Below, in pieces: positions 26,701 through 38,256 of a stretch of DNA of 64,000 bases (position 1 is its first letter; each line of letters starts with the position of its first letter). This DNA is from Paragonimus westermani (taxonomy: Eukaryota; Platyhelminthes; Trematoda; Plagiorchiida; Troglotrematidae). The notes beneath the pieces were generated by a model. That model had not been told where the DNA came from. It made no database searches and worked only from the letters and a program-made list of their open reading frames with translations. Made by a program: the position numbers and the translations under genes. The stretch covers positions 22,264-86,263 of the forward strand of contig QNGE01000755.1 in NCBI GenBank assembly GCA_008508345.1. The letters run 5' to 3'.

Positions 26701-29279
26701 CTGCCCGAATTCTATACGTACAGGACAGGCATGATTTGATCGTGTAGCGAAAATCCATTTGGATTAGATTCCACATCCATAAGCAATGGACCTGTGCGCT
26801 TGCGTTACCATCCTATAGCAGTCGAGGTGGGGAGGACGAATGTTCCAATTTTGCAGTTATGCGCCGTGGATCAACCGGCAGAACGCAGCGAGGCAGTAGA
26901 TACCAAATGTTAACGTATGAACGCCATTGTTTCGCAAAGGTCAGAGCAAGAACCGTTTAAGAAATCCAACACCGCTTGATAAATAGTGTACGTGTCAGCA
27001 ACTAGTGCCTGTTAAAAACCTCCTAGAATACCTCAATCCAGAGTGAAACGCATGAATAAATTATTTCGCATTATAAGAATTTCTTCCACCCAACAACAAA
27101 AGGTCAACGCCATTTGAGTAAAGCTTGTCAGGGCTAGTGAGGAAATTTCAATCAACAGCGATTCAGGTGTACTGTACAAATGTGTCACTGGTACGTAAGT
27201 TAACGAAAATTTGTAAGATATCTTGTCTTTCTCCTTTTATCTACCAGAACTTTGTGAGTTCATTGCAACTAGTTAGTACATTTGAATCAGGTGGGGTCTG
27301 GACTCAGCTGCATCTTTGTTAGTCGCTTGATTTTCCTAGATTGCATAGTTTGATAAACACTTACTTCATAAAGACCTTTGTTTTTGAAATTAATATTTCT
27401 GATATTGATCGGTCCTGGTTCTATTAGCCGATTCCGATCAGCTTCACGCACTGGTGAACGTACGTTTCCAAGATTTCGTCAGCGGGTTCAGTAAATAGCT
27501 GTAGAGCGAAACAGTGACATGTACAGTCCTGATTGTCTAAGGAACACTTAACAAACCAGCCTGGTTATGATCTTTTTGCAGTTTCTCTGTCCTCAGCTGA
27601 TTGTGAACTGGCTGCACTTTCGCAGAATGTTTTATCTATGCTGGCGATGTTGTCAGTAATTTTCATTCCGTTGCCCCTCCGAATGTTGATTATTGACCTT
27701 CCACCCTACAATGTCCTCAACTACCCCTACTGCCCTAAATCGGTGTTCACTGACACCATCAGATATGTGACTTCGGCACTATGAACCATTCATCACATGC
27801 GGAATGGTTTTTGACTTGCCTTTCAAGTGTTCACCTTGAAGAGATCGACTCAGTTATGTTCTCAACACATAAGTTTAGGACTGTGTCAGCTAAGGTCACT
27901 GTGGTAAACAAATGAGGTATAGGCTTAGGTTAGTGGCTAGTATTCAAATGTCATTTAACCATTATTTCAGTTCCTCAACGACTCAGCTTATAAGCAACAG
28001 CGATGGTTAATCTGAGTCCACCTACTTAGAGTCCGAACATAACAGTGAGAAAGCGGGCATTGATGGATGTTAGCATTTTGAATTTCCTGTTCACTGTCTA
28101 ACAACAAAACCAGGAATATATATACATATATGTATCTGGAAAAAAAAATATATACAACGCTGGTGCAGTGTGGGTGAATGAACAGAACACCAAATGAAGC
28201 CAGCGATACAACGCAAAAAATACTCAGTCCATGTCAATTTAAGGCTTACATATAATTGTTTTTATTCTCACAGTATAGGGTCGCGACTGCCCTAACCAAA
28301 CACAACAAACGCGGTTTCCTGTAACACACTTTAGCACCGATTTTTTAAGACTAATCTAATGATTGAGGACCAGTTTGTGTTTAGAGAGACAGACGAAACC
28401 GGAAGTAAACCCTAATCTACCACTGACTCAATAGTTTTGCGGTGTGTACTGTAATCCACTTTCTGTTCTATTTCCTCATCCACACCTCACCAACGTTTTA
28501 TACATAGTCCTGGTTATCGTTACTTGGTAGTGAAAAGGCAATATGGAAAGTCATCATTCACTATTGTCAGTCTTCTAAGTGCTCTGTTCAGATTTATGAA
28601 GCGAACCAATTGTGGGATTCTTAAAATCTATATTTTACACCTCACAAGTCTATGTGTAAAGCATCCTATATTTGTACGGGTTGAATTCTACATAATATAC
28701 AACTTCCGCAACCTACTGGGTGTTCACTTGGCCAGAATAAATGGGAACAAGCACAGTCTCATTGTTACGAAGTACTCGTTGCTAACGCAGGTGGTTTGCA
28801 CTTTGGTACCCGCGTTTACTTTTGGTGCGCCGATATGTTGCTACTCAATCAGTTAAACGGTAGTTTAAAATATATATAAAAATATACGCCAGTAATGCGT
28901 ATTTGGGGTCAGCGAGATTCCAAGGACATTAGGGCCAAAAGTCTCCTTGTATTGTTTGCACAATTATAGGGCATTTGTTGTTCGCTGGTTGTCCTCATCA
29001 TACGTGTTTACAAAACACACGAAAGTGTAATAAGCTTGTGGGGCAGATCACTGTTTCTCCAAAACGCTAGTGACTTCATTAATACTACTGACTGGTTGCA
29101 TTCTAAAATTGAACTACCCATCTCTAATGAGGCAACTTCGTTCTGTTCGGTATTATGTCGCTAAACATTCTTAACATGTGAAATGCAAGCTGACTCGCTA
29201 GTTTGCCGTAGCCTTTAACACATTTTTACTCTCCTTGGTACTATTGGCTAATGACTCGATTGTTCTTCCCTCATACAAT
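23771..29279 (+). other. First part of intron 4, no recognised content
   Basis: About 5.5 kb. A short (GGA)n run at 26258-26272 is followed by an open segment ending at a GTAAGT donor (26334), but its only open frame is phase 0 in, which does not fit after exon 4. Sequence at 26500-26900 is GC-richer and may be transposon debris. The human relative has a long variable linker at this point of the protein, so a phase 1-1 exon might be hidden somewhere in this intron. Confidence 0.5.
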
Positions 29280-29556
29280 TCATGAGAACGACAGAGTAGC
29301 GAACAAGACCGGTTTTCTGTGTTTGATCATCAGGTTCATTACAACACAATTAATATGAAAACAATGACTGGGGTGAGTCATAAAAACGGTCAATATAGGT
29401 TATGGACGGCGTGTTTGTTATCAGTTGCGCTGTCACTGTTCAAAACCGTGGGTTTCATTGATTGTGGGCAGGGGGAGGTTAAGTGTCCGCAGGAACCTCT
29501 TTTGAGCCCAGAGGTCAGGGTTGCGCAATCGGATGCTAATGGCTTCGGCAACGGTC
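29280..29556 (-). mobile_element. PLE 3' end, left arm of a large inverted repeat
   Basis: On the minus strand this encodes the last residues of a Penelope-like element protein: AEAISIRLRNPDLWAQKRF then LRTLNLPLP, followed by about 200 bases of 3' untranslated sequence ending near 29280 ('tcatgagaacgacag'). The C-terminal 'EA..I..L.P.L..QK' pattern is typical of the region after a PLE GIY-YIG domain. It is nearly identical, inverted, to 30889-31168. The 82-codon plus-strand frame here is a mirror artefact; the same frame appears on the minus strand in the other arm. Confidence 0.8.
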
Positions 29557-30298
29557 GACATCCATAGAAAGGCATGGTAGACCGAAACCACCTTCAGAAC
29601 AGGTGGCCACAGTATGAAAAATGAAGGTTTATATAGAATTGCCTTTTGAAGGTGATTATAGCATGCATCAAACAACCCAAAGACTAGTGAATTCGATTAA
29701 ACGAACAATTAACGCAGCGAAACTTAGTGTGCTAGCCCGGACCCAGAAACTGCCTGTCCCTTTAATCAGAGGAGATCGGCCTGTCGGTGCCACTTCACAT
29801 TGTGTTCACCAATTTACATGTAACTGCAAAGAAAGTTACATAGGCAGAACCGAGAGGTGCTTGATCTCCAGAGTGAAGGAACATTTGCCTAAGTGGGTGC
29901 AGAGCTCTGTATTACAGAAGAACGACAGTGTTGTTGAAACACGCAAGCAACCGGCGTCCGCAGTCGCAAGACACGTCCTGACCACTGGTCACGTTATCGA
30001 CCCAATGTGTGCATTCAGAATCCTATTACGTCACTCCAATCCAAGATTCTTGCGGTTTGCTGAGGCGGTCGCAATCAATCGACTGAAGCCGACCTTGTGT
30101 GTTCAGAAACAATTGCTCGTAATCTTGACCCTTCCCTGGACGTAGTGACCTTTCCTAAACCACCGATTGACTTTCAACCCTGCTCCCTAACTGCTCGATA
30201 TAAAAAACCCGTTTCATGTTAGTGCAAATTTGGTACTGACAAGTCAATACGAAATGCTTGCATCTACCAGTTTTTGTTTTCTAACAGTTTTGTTCAAA
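29557..30298 (+). mobile_element. 5'-truncated PLE insertion with open GIY-YIG domain
   Basis: This segment splits the left arm of the surrounding inverted repeat: the sequence before 29557 and after 30298 is contiguous in the right arm. It therefore looks like a later insertion of about 740 bases. It contains the C-terminal part of a Penelope-like element from the linker after the reverse transcriptase through the endonuclease to a 3' untranslated stretch. The protein differs clearly from the PLE whose 3' end forms the arms, so it is a second family. No clean target-site duplication is visible at the edges. Confidence 0.72.
29621..30145 (+). CDS. PLE GIY-YIG endonuclease C-terminal fragment
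   Basis: This is an open frame of 174 codons. Residues 1-45 (YIELPFEGDYS, then a Lys/Arg-rich stretch with RTINAAKL) match the linker between reverse transcriptase and nuclease of Penelope-like elements. The GIY-YIG module begins near residue 60 with CVHQFTCNC, ESYIGRTERC and SRVKEHLPKW. The Tyr-Ile-Gly core, the conserved Arg and the EH pair are present. The C-terminal HVLTTGHVIDPMCAFRI and AEAVAINRLKPTLCVQK are family features. No reverse transcriptase lies upstream, so the ATG is only the first methionine of a truncated copy. In full elements this nuclease nicks target DNA during retrotransposition. It lies in intron 4 of the host gene. Confidence 0.85.
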   Translation: MKVYIELPFEGDYSMHQTTQRLVNSIKRTINAAKLSVLARTQKLPVPLIRGDRPVGATSHCVHQFTCNCKESYIGRTERCLISRVKEHLPKWVQSSVLQKNDSVVETRKQPASAVARHVLTTGHVIDPMCAFRILLRHSNPRFLRFAEAVAINRLKPTLCVQKQLLVILTLPWT

Positions 30299-30488
30299 AT
30301 TCAGAATCTCATCATTTTGATCGATTCCTTGGCACTTGGTAGACAATCCGGAAAGCATCATTCTTACCGACAGAATGATTGGATTATTCATGAGTAGTCG
30401 GGGATTTGGTTTAGTTTCAAGTTGAACATCACTCACAAATGGTTGCAGCCTTCGCATCCAGATGGACTTTCCAGTCAGCTTCTTTCGG
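30299..30488 (-). repeat. PLE/SINE body, inverted copy (left)
   Basis: This is almost the exact reverse complement of 30699-30888, differing at scattered positions. On the minus strand the sequence includes a frame reading HSVGKNDAFRIVYQV, part of a PLE nuclease C-terminus. It is the continuation of the left PLE arm beyond the GIY-YIG insertion, and it ends a few bases before the SINE head at 30495. Confidence 0.8.
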
Positions 30489-30494
30489 ATATAA

Positions 30495-30698
30495 GCAACC
30501 TGATCATTGCTCACAAGCGAGAGTGGCTGAGCGTTCAGATTTGATAATTCGGTCGTGCCTAATGTGAAGTGAATTTTGCGGTGGTCAACACGGCTGCCTC
30601 ATGATTGGAATGACCAGAGTTCAAATCCCGGCCGTGGCAAGGATATGCACTACTGACGAGCTCTAATGGGAGCGACACTCGAGTCTGGTGCTCCTTTT
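30495..30698 (+). mobile_element. tRNA-derived SINE head (copy 1)
   Basis: An internal RNA polymerase III promoter is visible: A box TGGTCAACACGG at 30582-30593 and B box GTTCAAATC at 30619-30627, 37 bases apart start to start, as in tRNA-derived SINEs. The sequence is closely repeated at 34129-34360 and, diverged and inverted, at about 56340-56610. It runs directly into a body (30699 onward) that shares sequence with the 3' part of a PLE coding region. Confidence 0.75.
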
Positions 30699-30888
30699 TG
30701 AAAGAGGCTGGCTGGAATGTCCATCTGGATGCGAAGGCTGCAACCATTTGTGAGTGACAGGCAACTTGAAACTAAACCAAATCCCCGACTACTCATGAGT
30801 AATCCAATCATTCTGTCGGTAAAAAAAGATGCTTTCCGGATTGTCTACCAAGTGTCAAGGAACCGATCAAAATGATGAGATTCTGAAT
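30699..30888 (+). repeat. SINE body shared with PLE coding sequence (right)
   Basis: It follows the SINE head without a break ('gaaagaggctggctggaatg'). The second half reads HSVGKNDAFRIVYQV, with one frameshift before the C-terminal PLE residues of the next segment. Related bodies are found at 33840-34080, 36110-36275 and 56340-56790. It is inverted relative to 30299-30488. Confidence 0.75.
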
Positions 30889-31168
30889 GTTGACCGTTGC
30901 CGAAGCCATTAGCATCCGATTGCGCAACCCTGACCTCTGGGCTCAAAAGAGGTTCCTGCGGACACTTAACCTCCCCCTGCCCACAATCAATGAAACCCAC
31001 GGTTTTGAACAGTGACAGCGCAACTGATAACAAACACGCCGTCCATAACCTATATTGACCGTTTTTATGACTCACCCCAGTCATTGTTTTCATATTAATT
31101 GTGTTGTAATGAACCTGATGATCAAACACAGAAAACCGGTCTTGTTCGCTACTCTGTCGTTCTCATGA
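30889..31168 (+). mobile_element. PLE 3' end, right arm of inverted repeat
   Basis: This is the near-perfect inverted partner of 29280-29556. On the plus strand it encodes VAEAISIRLRNPDLWAQK and the short tail to LNLPLP, then untranslated sequence that includes CTGATGA (31115-31121) and GAAA (31131-31134), the two conserved core pieces of a hammerhead ribozyme, though with a poor connecting stem. Homology with the left arm stops at 31168. Confidence 0.8.
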
Positions 31169-33800
31169 CTTCAATGGGTATTTTCACACGAACTAAACAA
31201 TCTAACAACCTCATACAATTACCGGGTGCTCTTCCATCTTTCAAGGTGTGGTATATTAATCTCAAAATGTTCCTGTCCAACCTGAATTGTCCCGATCCAT
31301 TCGGTGATCAGTCCATTTTTTTCCCGTGCAAGTTAGAATGATTTGTGTGAGTAAGCAGCGTGTAAGCGATATGATGGTGAATTTTTTCGTGCTTCCCACA
31401 CACATGGACCCTAGCGCATTTGTGCACGGATCTTCATAAGTAGACGATAGGTTCTTAGCCTGAATCCTAATTATAGTTAGCCGGAGTTGGCGTAAAACGT
31501 TTCACGTTTTCAGTTGTGATGTTTGTAGACTAGTAGCACCTCACAACAATAAACACAAAATGTTGTGGTAAGGGCTTGCGTGAAAAACTTTAAAGGATTG
31601 CAGTGACAACCATTGCTGGGGTAAGAGGAGCATATTTCTGTTTGTTCTACCCTCGGTTGAGCTGAACCCCTAGAACGCTGTGATGTAAGGTTATGTATGG
31701 ACAAGAATACATTGGGAACCAGAGTTTTCGGGGATTAACTCATAGTAGAAAACTGCGGGAATTTTTGTGCGTCCGTAAATCCTACAAGCCATGCTGATAA
31801 CTACTTGGCTGAGAGCGAGGCTAAACTGTGGACTCCGACTGGTTCACATTCTGTTTTGTAGTCAAGAAGGGACTTTTTTGAATTTTGTGTTCAGTACATT
31901 GTGCATTCCCTAGGTGACATGCATCCGCGTTGTATTTATCAGATGTTCGAAAATCGTCACATTTTCCATGTCGGTATATTTGTGGTTAATCAGTACAAAG
32001 TACGGAGTTGGATCAGAGCAAACTGTACACGTTTTAAGGTATCTTCTTTTTGTTAGCTTATCGATCATTCCTTACTTTTTAATAAATTGTTGCTGTCACA
32101 ACCGACTGCTCATCATAATCTTCTCTGAGCTCGCCTCAGAGACGTGTGGTCTGTGTTGATCATTTCGGCAGCGCATATTTTACTTTCTCCGTTTAACTAC
32201 TATGTGAAAGATTGAGTAGCGAACAAAATGTTCTATCAAATATATTTAGTGGTTCAGCGGTGTATCTGTCACTGACATGAACGAGTTTTCAAGAGAAACG
32301 TGCACTCATTACGTTTGAAAGGCTGCTACATTGTACTAACAGTTGTCAGATGGATGGCATTTTTTAATGCTAAGGCAAACGATGAGTCTGTTGTTTTCTA
32401 TCATTGCTTACAACTACTCTTAACATGTGATTGTTAACACTGGGTCTGTGGGAATAGATTTTGAAGTATATATATATATATATTTGCGTGGGAGGATCAG
32501 AGAGTATCATCCAACATGGATCGGGATGAGTGAAAGAAAGTCAATGACGAGTGTCATTGTAGGTCATCGGGCTGGCAACGATCACCAGGTCAGCGTACAT
32601 CAATCGTTCGTCGCCTAAAGGGCACCGCTGAATCGATCAAAACATGTTGGCCACCGAACGTTGAACCCTGTTGCGTTCATCGCCATCTACTTGTATAACC
32701 CAGCTCTGTGTGAACAGAAGAATTTCGTTCCATCGCTTCAGCTGCCTTGTCCAGTAGATGACTCACCCGATGGATACGTGTGCAGTTAGCACTCAGTTGG
32801 CTTTCAGGAACACCAAAATGGTACACTGTGAAGATTGACCAGTAGAAAGCTTTGCGCGTGACTGTTTTTACAGTTATTTTGTTTCATAACTGTAACAGTC
32901 GTGTGTGATTTTTTGACAGTATATGTTTGCTACACTTCGCATTATCTGAGACTTATATCACTGATGCCCACAGGTGATCAATTATGCCATTTTAGGTAAA
33001 TTTTAATGGATTAGTTTAGCACATACATGGGACTGAGTAACAAACTATTCTTGCAGGAAAATGAGATTTAGTGGTTTATAAACTGTCTAAATTTACTGAT
33101 ATTCGAAGTTTATCACGTGCCAACAGATTTAACAATAAAATCTTATTTCACAATAATGATGGATCATCTAGAGGAGGCATGGAACGATGCATATGGGTTC
33201 AGCAGATCAACGGTTAACCATAACATCTGAAACGGAAATAAAAGACGAATCAAAATTATTTCATTGGTCAAGGTCAGGGCAATGCCAGTCGGCACACACC
33301 CACACAAAAAGTAGGTTTAATTCCCGCACCTTTCGTTTGAACAACGGTTATAGTATTATTTATTTAAATCTACTCTGCCGAATGCACCCGATCCCATTTT
33401 TATCACGTCGTTTGATTCTGAAACTTTGAAAGTCGACTGAAAAACAGTAGATATCAATAAAAAACGCTTGGATTACACCAGTACTTGAAGACCCTTCAAA
33501 CCTTTCCTCAGTATGGTTTAAAACCAGTTCCTAATGATTGTACAGAACCGCCATCGGTCGATAAAGTGGTGAGCAGTTAATATTTTGAGGTCTCCGGACC
33601 AATGCCGCTTACATGGTTGAATCAGTAGAGTAACTTCAGTACGCATCTGAAATTGTCATTCGACCTCTTAGTGCATTGATTAAAGTCGACATGATGCACC
33701 CATATCTTTAGTTTTGTTGTTAAGAGGTTGTTTTGTTCTGCCTTAATTCATCTGTTACAAATTTGTTTGACCCTATACCACGCTTTCCACCATTCTGGCC
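31169..33800 (+). other. Intron 4, no recognised content
   Basis: About 2.6 kb. A (ta)n run lies at about 32467-32484. An open segment at 33172-33275 ending at a GTCAGG site has protein-like residues, but the signals are weak and no family is recognised. Confidence 0.5.
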
Positions 33801-33839
33801 CAGTTTTTCATCCGAGCTACCCTACTTTAGATTAGTGAT

Positions 33840-34080
33840 GAGCAGTCGAGCATGTGGTTGACTTCAAATCAAATATCACCCACCTGGATCTCGTACTTTT
33901 TTGAAAGAAGATGGATGAAAAGTCTACCTGGATGCAAAGGCTACGGTCAAGTGTGAATGGTGTTCCATTTGAAAATGATCAAATTACGGATTACTCACCA
34001 GTAGTCTAAAATATCGCCTTGCAGTTTCATTGAGATGAGAGATTTCGACCTGTTTTGGAAGTCCTAATCGCGGAGTTATC
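33840..34080 (+). repeat. Diverged SINE/PLE body copy
   Basis: It shares the order of short blocks with 30650-30900: 'cttttttgaaagaag', 'cctggatgcaaaggct', a run around 'ggattactc', and the end 'gatgagagatttcgacc'. Identity is low but collinear over about 240 bases. It lies immediately upstream of the SINE head at 34129. Confidence 0.55.
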
Positions 34081-34128
34081 GATTGGAGTTAACAAGACAG
34101 TTACTGTGTTTCCTCTCGGGACGATCGG

Positions 34129-34360
34129 GCAACCTGATCAATACTCACAAGCGAGAGTGGTTGAGACTTCACATTTGATAATCCGGTTGTGCCTAATGTG
34201 AGGTGAATTTTGCGGTGGTCAACACGGTTGCTTCATGATTGGAATGACCAGAGTTCAAATCCCGGCCGTGGCAAGGATATGCACTACTGAGGAGCTCTAA
34301 TGAGAGCTAAACTCGAGTCTAGTGCTTTTTTTCGAAAGAGACCGACTGGAAAGTTCATCC
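34129..34360 (+). mobile_element. tRNA-derived SINE head (copy 2)
   Basis: About 90 percent identical by eye to 30495-30730. A box TGGTCAACACGG is at 34216-34227 and B box GTTCAAATC at 34253-34261. Similarity ends near 34360 ('aagttcatcc'), so this copy has lost, or never had, the PLE-related body downstream. Confidence 0.78.
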
Positions 34361-36109
34361 TAATTTATCAAGGACCTTTGAACATATGCACGGTCAGCTA
34401 TATCGGTCACGTGTACTCTAGTTTGGCTTTCACAGACGGCGTGTACTAGGAAGCGTCCGCAACTGAATTTACTATCTCAGCATCAACTACTACTCTAATC
34501 CCTTTGTTCATATTGTGTGCACGCTTTAGACACCATCAATTTATTCGTCCACCAAGAAGTGTGGCTCACAGACGAAACATACGCTTGTGTTTTCGTAAAA
34601 TTGCCGGTGAACAACAACCGATTTGTTTCGTTACGAGACCTGATCGTTGTGTCCAACGTGTAATTTGACCCCCATTACACTCGCACCTTTATTTTTCTTC
34701 GAGGACGTTAAGCAACAATAGGTTTCACTCACGATAGCTCTGTTGATCACGGCGTACGCAGGATGTAGGTATGAACAAAAAACTTCGTGGCACGAAGCAT
34801 CAGAGTTATTTGGCAAATGAAAGAATAGCGATTTGTCAGAATACAGTTACTAAACTCAGCGAGACAAAATGAAACTATTCCTCCAATGTGAACCCACGAA
34901 GCCCAAAATTCTTCAGTGTTACTGAACTGGACAAAAGAAAATGACAATACAAGACCACTAGTGACGACAACAAGATAAGAATCATGTAGTATATCCAGAG
35001 TGTAAAATTATTTAATGCCTTATCATTGTGTTCCAACTTGTCTATGTTAGCATGTGCGTACCTCGGATTTGAGATTGATCAGATAGTCTACTGAAGAATG
35101 AGTCTGGTCCGTGTACGCATGTATCTGTCACATCATCGCTCATTCGTACTCCGTGAATCACGAAGCTGGGCTTTTGAATTCACACTCACTTGTATAGGCT
35201 CTTTTGCGGATTTGTTGGTGAACATAAACCCAGTTTGTTACGCTGAGTGTTGTTGCACGAATACAGATACTATTCACTCACAACATTTTGCGAAACCCGC
35301 ATAACACCACGTGATCCGGTTAATAAGTAATTTCGCTCAGTTAACTAAGTGAATTGCATTTCACTGTGCTTTATTTTATTTCGGTTACTAGTAAACCAGT
35401 TCTCAGTAAACACTGTTATCGTAACACTCACTCCTGAAGGATTAACTGCCAGATGTGTCCGAAAATGACATTCAACAGTTTTGTATCAGTCAGCTTATAA
35501 GTAAATTGCACGCAACAGTTACACACATTACTAAGACTGTGAACTCAGGTACACTGAAACGAAATTGAAGTAGAGAATTTCGCACGTACTTTCGGTGCGG
35601 AAGTAAAACAGAATTTTTTCCGTAACCAATTTGGACACGAAAGTCTGAAAGAGTTTTTGCGCATTCAATTCATCGAGGATATTTTGTTGCATCTCATCAG
35701 GTGCACACTGCAGTCTGCTGGTTCATGTAATAAAGTTCAGTGGATATTATGGAGCTAAACGATACAACCAGTAGTAAACGCACCAATCCACACTAGCTGC
35801 TGCAACAACCTTGTGTTAGTGAGCAAGTCGGTGTTTATGCGGAGTTGAGCCCCACTTGTCAATTGCTTCCTTCTCCATAAACCACAGAAACCTTCGAATT
35901 TTGTTGCGTAACCTGCCCAGATTCAGTCGAGATTGATAGATCAGCAATGTGAACAATGTAACTGCTCGGGCTATGTATCACGGTTTTCTCATAGTCTCCT
36001 CAGGACGAGTTCTCGATGGAGCTCACTTCGTTATCCTAATAAACTAAGGGAGGAGGTGAACATTCATTTCGGTAACCACTGATGTCATCACGGCAGCTGT
36101 GTTTTCATA

Positions 36110-36275
36110 TATACTGAGCATCATTCACAGTTAATTGCAGCTGTCACAGTCCCACAGAATTTCCAGTCAGCCCCTTCCGAAAATTTCATGAGAATGTGAC
36201 AGCTGCCATCAGTTATGAGTGACGTTCAATTTATGTGATAAGAAACCGAAATCTCACCACTCATCAGCTATCCTT
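36110..36275. repeat. Head-to-head inverted SINE/PLE body fragments
   Basis: Bases 36110-36180 match the minus-strand form of the body ('tttccagtcagccccttccg' against 'tttccagtcagcttctttcg' at 30468). Bases 36190-36275 match the plus-strand form ('tatgagtgacgttcaa', then 'ctcaccactcatcag'). Two fragments of the same repeat thus meet head to head, as at 30.3-30.9 kb and 56.3-56.8 kb. Both are diverged. Confidence 0.5.
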
Positions 36276-36569
36276 TGATTAAGTAACACAGAGGAAACAC
36301 CAGGTTCTCGAGACGAATTCGTTTCGTACACTCTTTTCAACCATAAAAATTCCTCATAAAAAATTAAGTCAACGAATGGTTAACTGAAAACGTCTTATTA
36401 CTTACCGGTGGCTTCCAAAGGTCACCTTGAATCTAGTTGGGAAATTTAAAGCAAGCGTAATGTAACTGTTAATCAAGCTTAGGCGCATAACGAAATATCG
36501 CCACAACTGGCTAACAAGTCTTCATTAATTTGAGCAGTTTCACCGGGTTTTATATTGTAATCACACGGA

Positions 36570-37610
36570 GTAGATGCCTGTAGATCGATGAGACCGAGCT
36601 TTGGTTGTCTGGCGCAGAGTTGAATTTGCTGAATTCTTCCAGAAATTCCTTTGGATATCCACTTTCTTCGAGTGTGGTTCTGAACAACGCCATCTGCTTG
36701 GTCTTAGTTTCTTTCCAAAGGATTCTTCTTGCAAAATGAAACAGAATTCCTATCAGGCTGCACCCGTGTTAAATCGGCACAAGGATGTGAACATTCAGAT
36801 ACTATCCTGCCCACGTGTATCCGGTAGCCGTACAGTGACATGAGACCGTTACTACAACACTTCTTGGGAATATCCACAAACGCTAGGCTGTTAACATACC
36901 GGTGCTCACCGGTGAAGTTAACTCTGGAATTCAGCTGATTTACTGAGTCATGCATAGACCTGCGTGTTTTGGTGTCAGTGTGTAGTAGAATATCGTCGAC
37001 ATAATGCCAAGTGAAGGTTGTTAGTCAGATGATGGTACTTGCATTCTGCTCCAAGCGATCAATAAAAATATCGGATAGTAGCGATTCGATTGGACTGAAT
37101 AAAGGCGTATTAGTTATTTGTGGGAGTATAACTTGACGTTGTCTGTGCATAGCAACAGAAGGAGTCCCGGCCAGGACCTAAATAATCATATACAGACGGG
37201 TTGAGTCAATATGTTGACAGTAGGTATCGGCCATCCACTTCGGAGATACACTTGTGAACAATGAAAAGTTACCCGTGTATTTTTTTGCTGCAGCTCGACC
37301 TGTTAACCGAGTTGATCGGCGCAGTTCTGAAATCCTTTGACTGTCTTATTGTATTTGGAATTTGAGCCAATCAATGTATCAGATTATGTTGTGGTGAACT
37401 CAACTTGGGTAAAGTTAGCCCCAGAGTTACGCCAATATTGTACAGTTTGCACAAGCCCTGCAGATACGTAGTGTGTAATCTTCTCGGATGTAATCAATTT
37501 CGCTGTTGCGCAATGGATAAAATGACTTTTCTTTAATTTATATACTTCTTTGTTCACCCTTCGTTTAAGTTCGGTGGCACTGTCTGCATTTGATGGCATC
37601 ATTCAATGAT
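36570..37610 (-). pseudogene. Decayed PLE reverse transcriptase
   Basis: Read on the minus strand, pieces in shifting frames follow the order of a Penelope-like reverse transcriptase. First comes SLFTSVSPKWMADTY near 37250, then SPIESLLSDIFIDRLEQNA near 37080, then TFTWHYVDDILLHTD with the catalytic YVDD box at 36992-37003. After it come VNFTGEHRYVNSLAFVD (thumb-proximal 'NSL.F.D' motif), HPCADLTRVQ, and finally ESGYPKEFLEEF near 36640, a typical post-RT motif. Frameshifts and stops break it. An upstream open piece to 37602 (LKRRVNKEVYKLKKSHF) may be the N-terminal part. The nuclease that should follow is not recognised. Confidence 0.78.
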
Positions 37611-38256
37611 GACTGCAACCATTAAAAATCTATCAACCTCAATCATACTGATAACGTTGAAGCCTATGCCGCCTGTGGACATAACGTCTATCAGATCGTG
37701 ACACAAAAGGAGAACCAGTGTACTTTAGAGTCAGGAATGTGGTCGGTTTTTAAGTCTTGGCTCTGTAATGACGTTCCAATGCACATCCTACGTGTAGTTT
37801 GCGTGAGTGCCCATCTACTTACATAGTTACTTAATAAAACGTGAAGATCGTACATCACAGAACGGTAACACTTGGTAGGTCTGTGAAATAGCGGTCTTCA
37901 TAACTACCACACATGCATGCGGATGAAATTCCGAATTCCTGTCCAAGGGAGTACATACACCGTCGATGAAATACGAAACACTCGAAACCTCGACATCGTT
38001 CAATTATGAGTGGTATTCAGTGGGCCTCAATCAGATCAATCGAAATTTTGACGAGAAATTTTAATATCAGGAAAACTGCAGGCGTTACGCGAGCTCATTA
38101 AAACAAACTTGGGGCGAAAAAGAAGGATGAGAAACCTTGTCACAGCTTCCCCAGAATGCGATTGCGTGCGCTTGCATTTCGTCCGTCCAATATTTAATGT
38201 CAGTTTCTTTCGGCTTGTGAGTGAATTTTGTTAACATAAAATAAATCTGTTGTAAG

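Noticed and set aside
29319..29567. 82-codon plus-strand frame, repeated as a 94-codon minus-strand frame at 30845-31129
   Set aside because: It is the antisense of the PLE 3' end and appears twice because the arms are inverted copies; the sense strand carries the PLE C-terminus.
30575..30645. Functional tRNA gene at the A/B boxes
   Set aside because: The boxes are correct, but the arms do not fold into a cloverleaf by eye, and the sequence is repeated with an attached body, as in a SINE.
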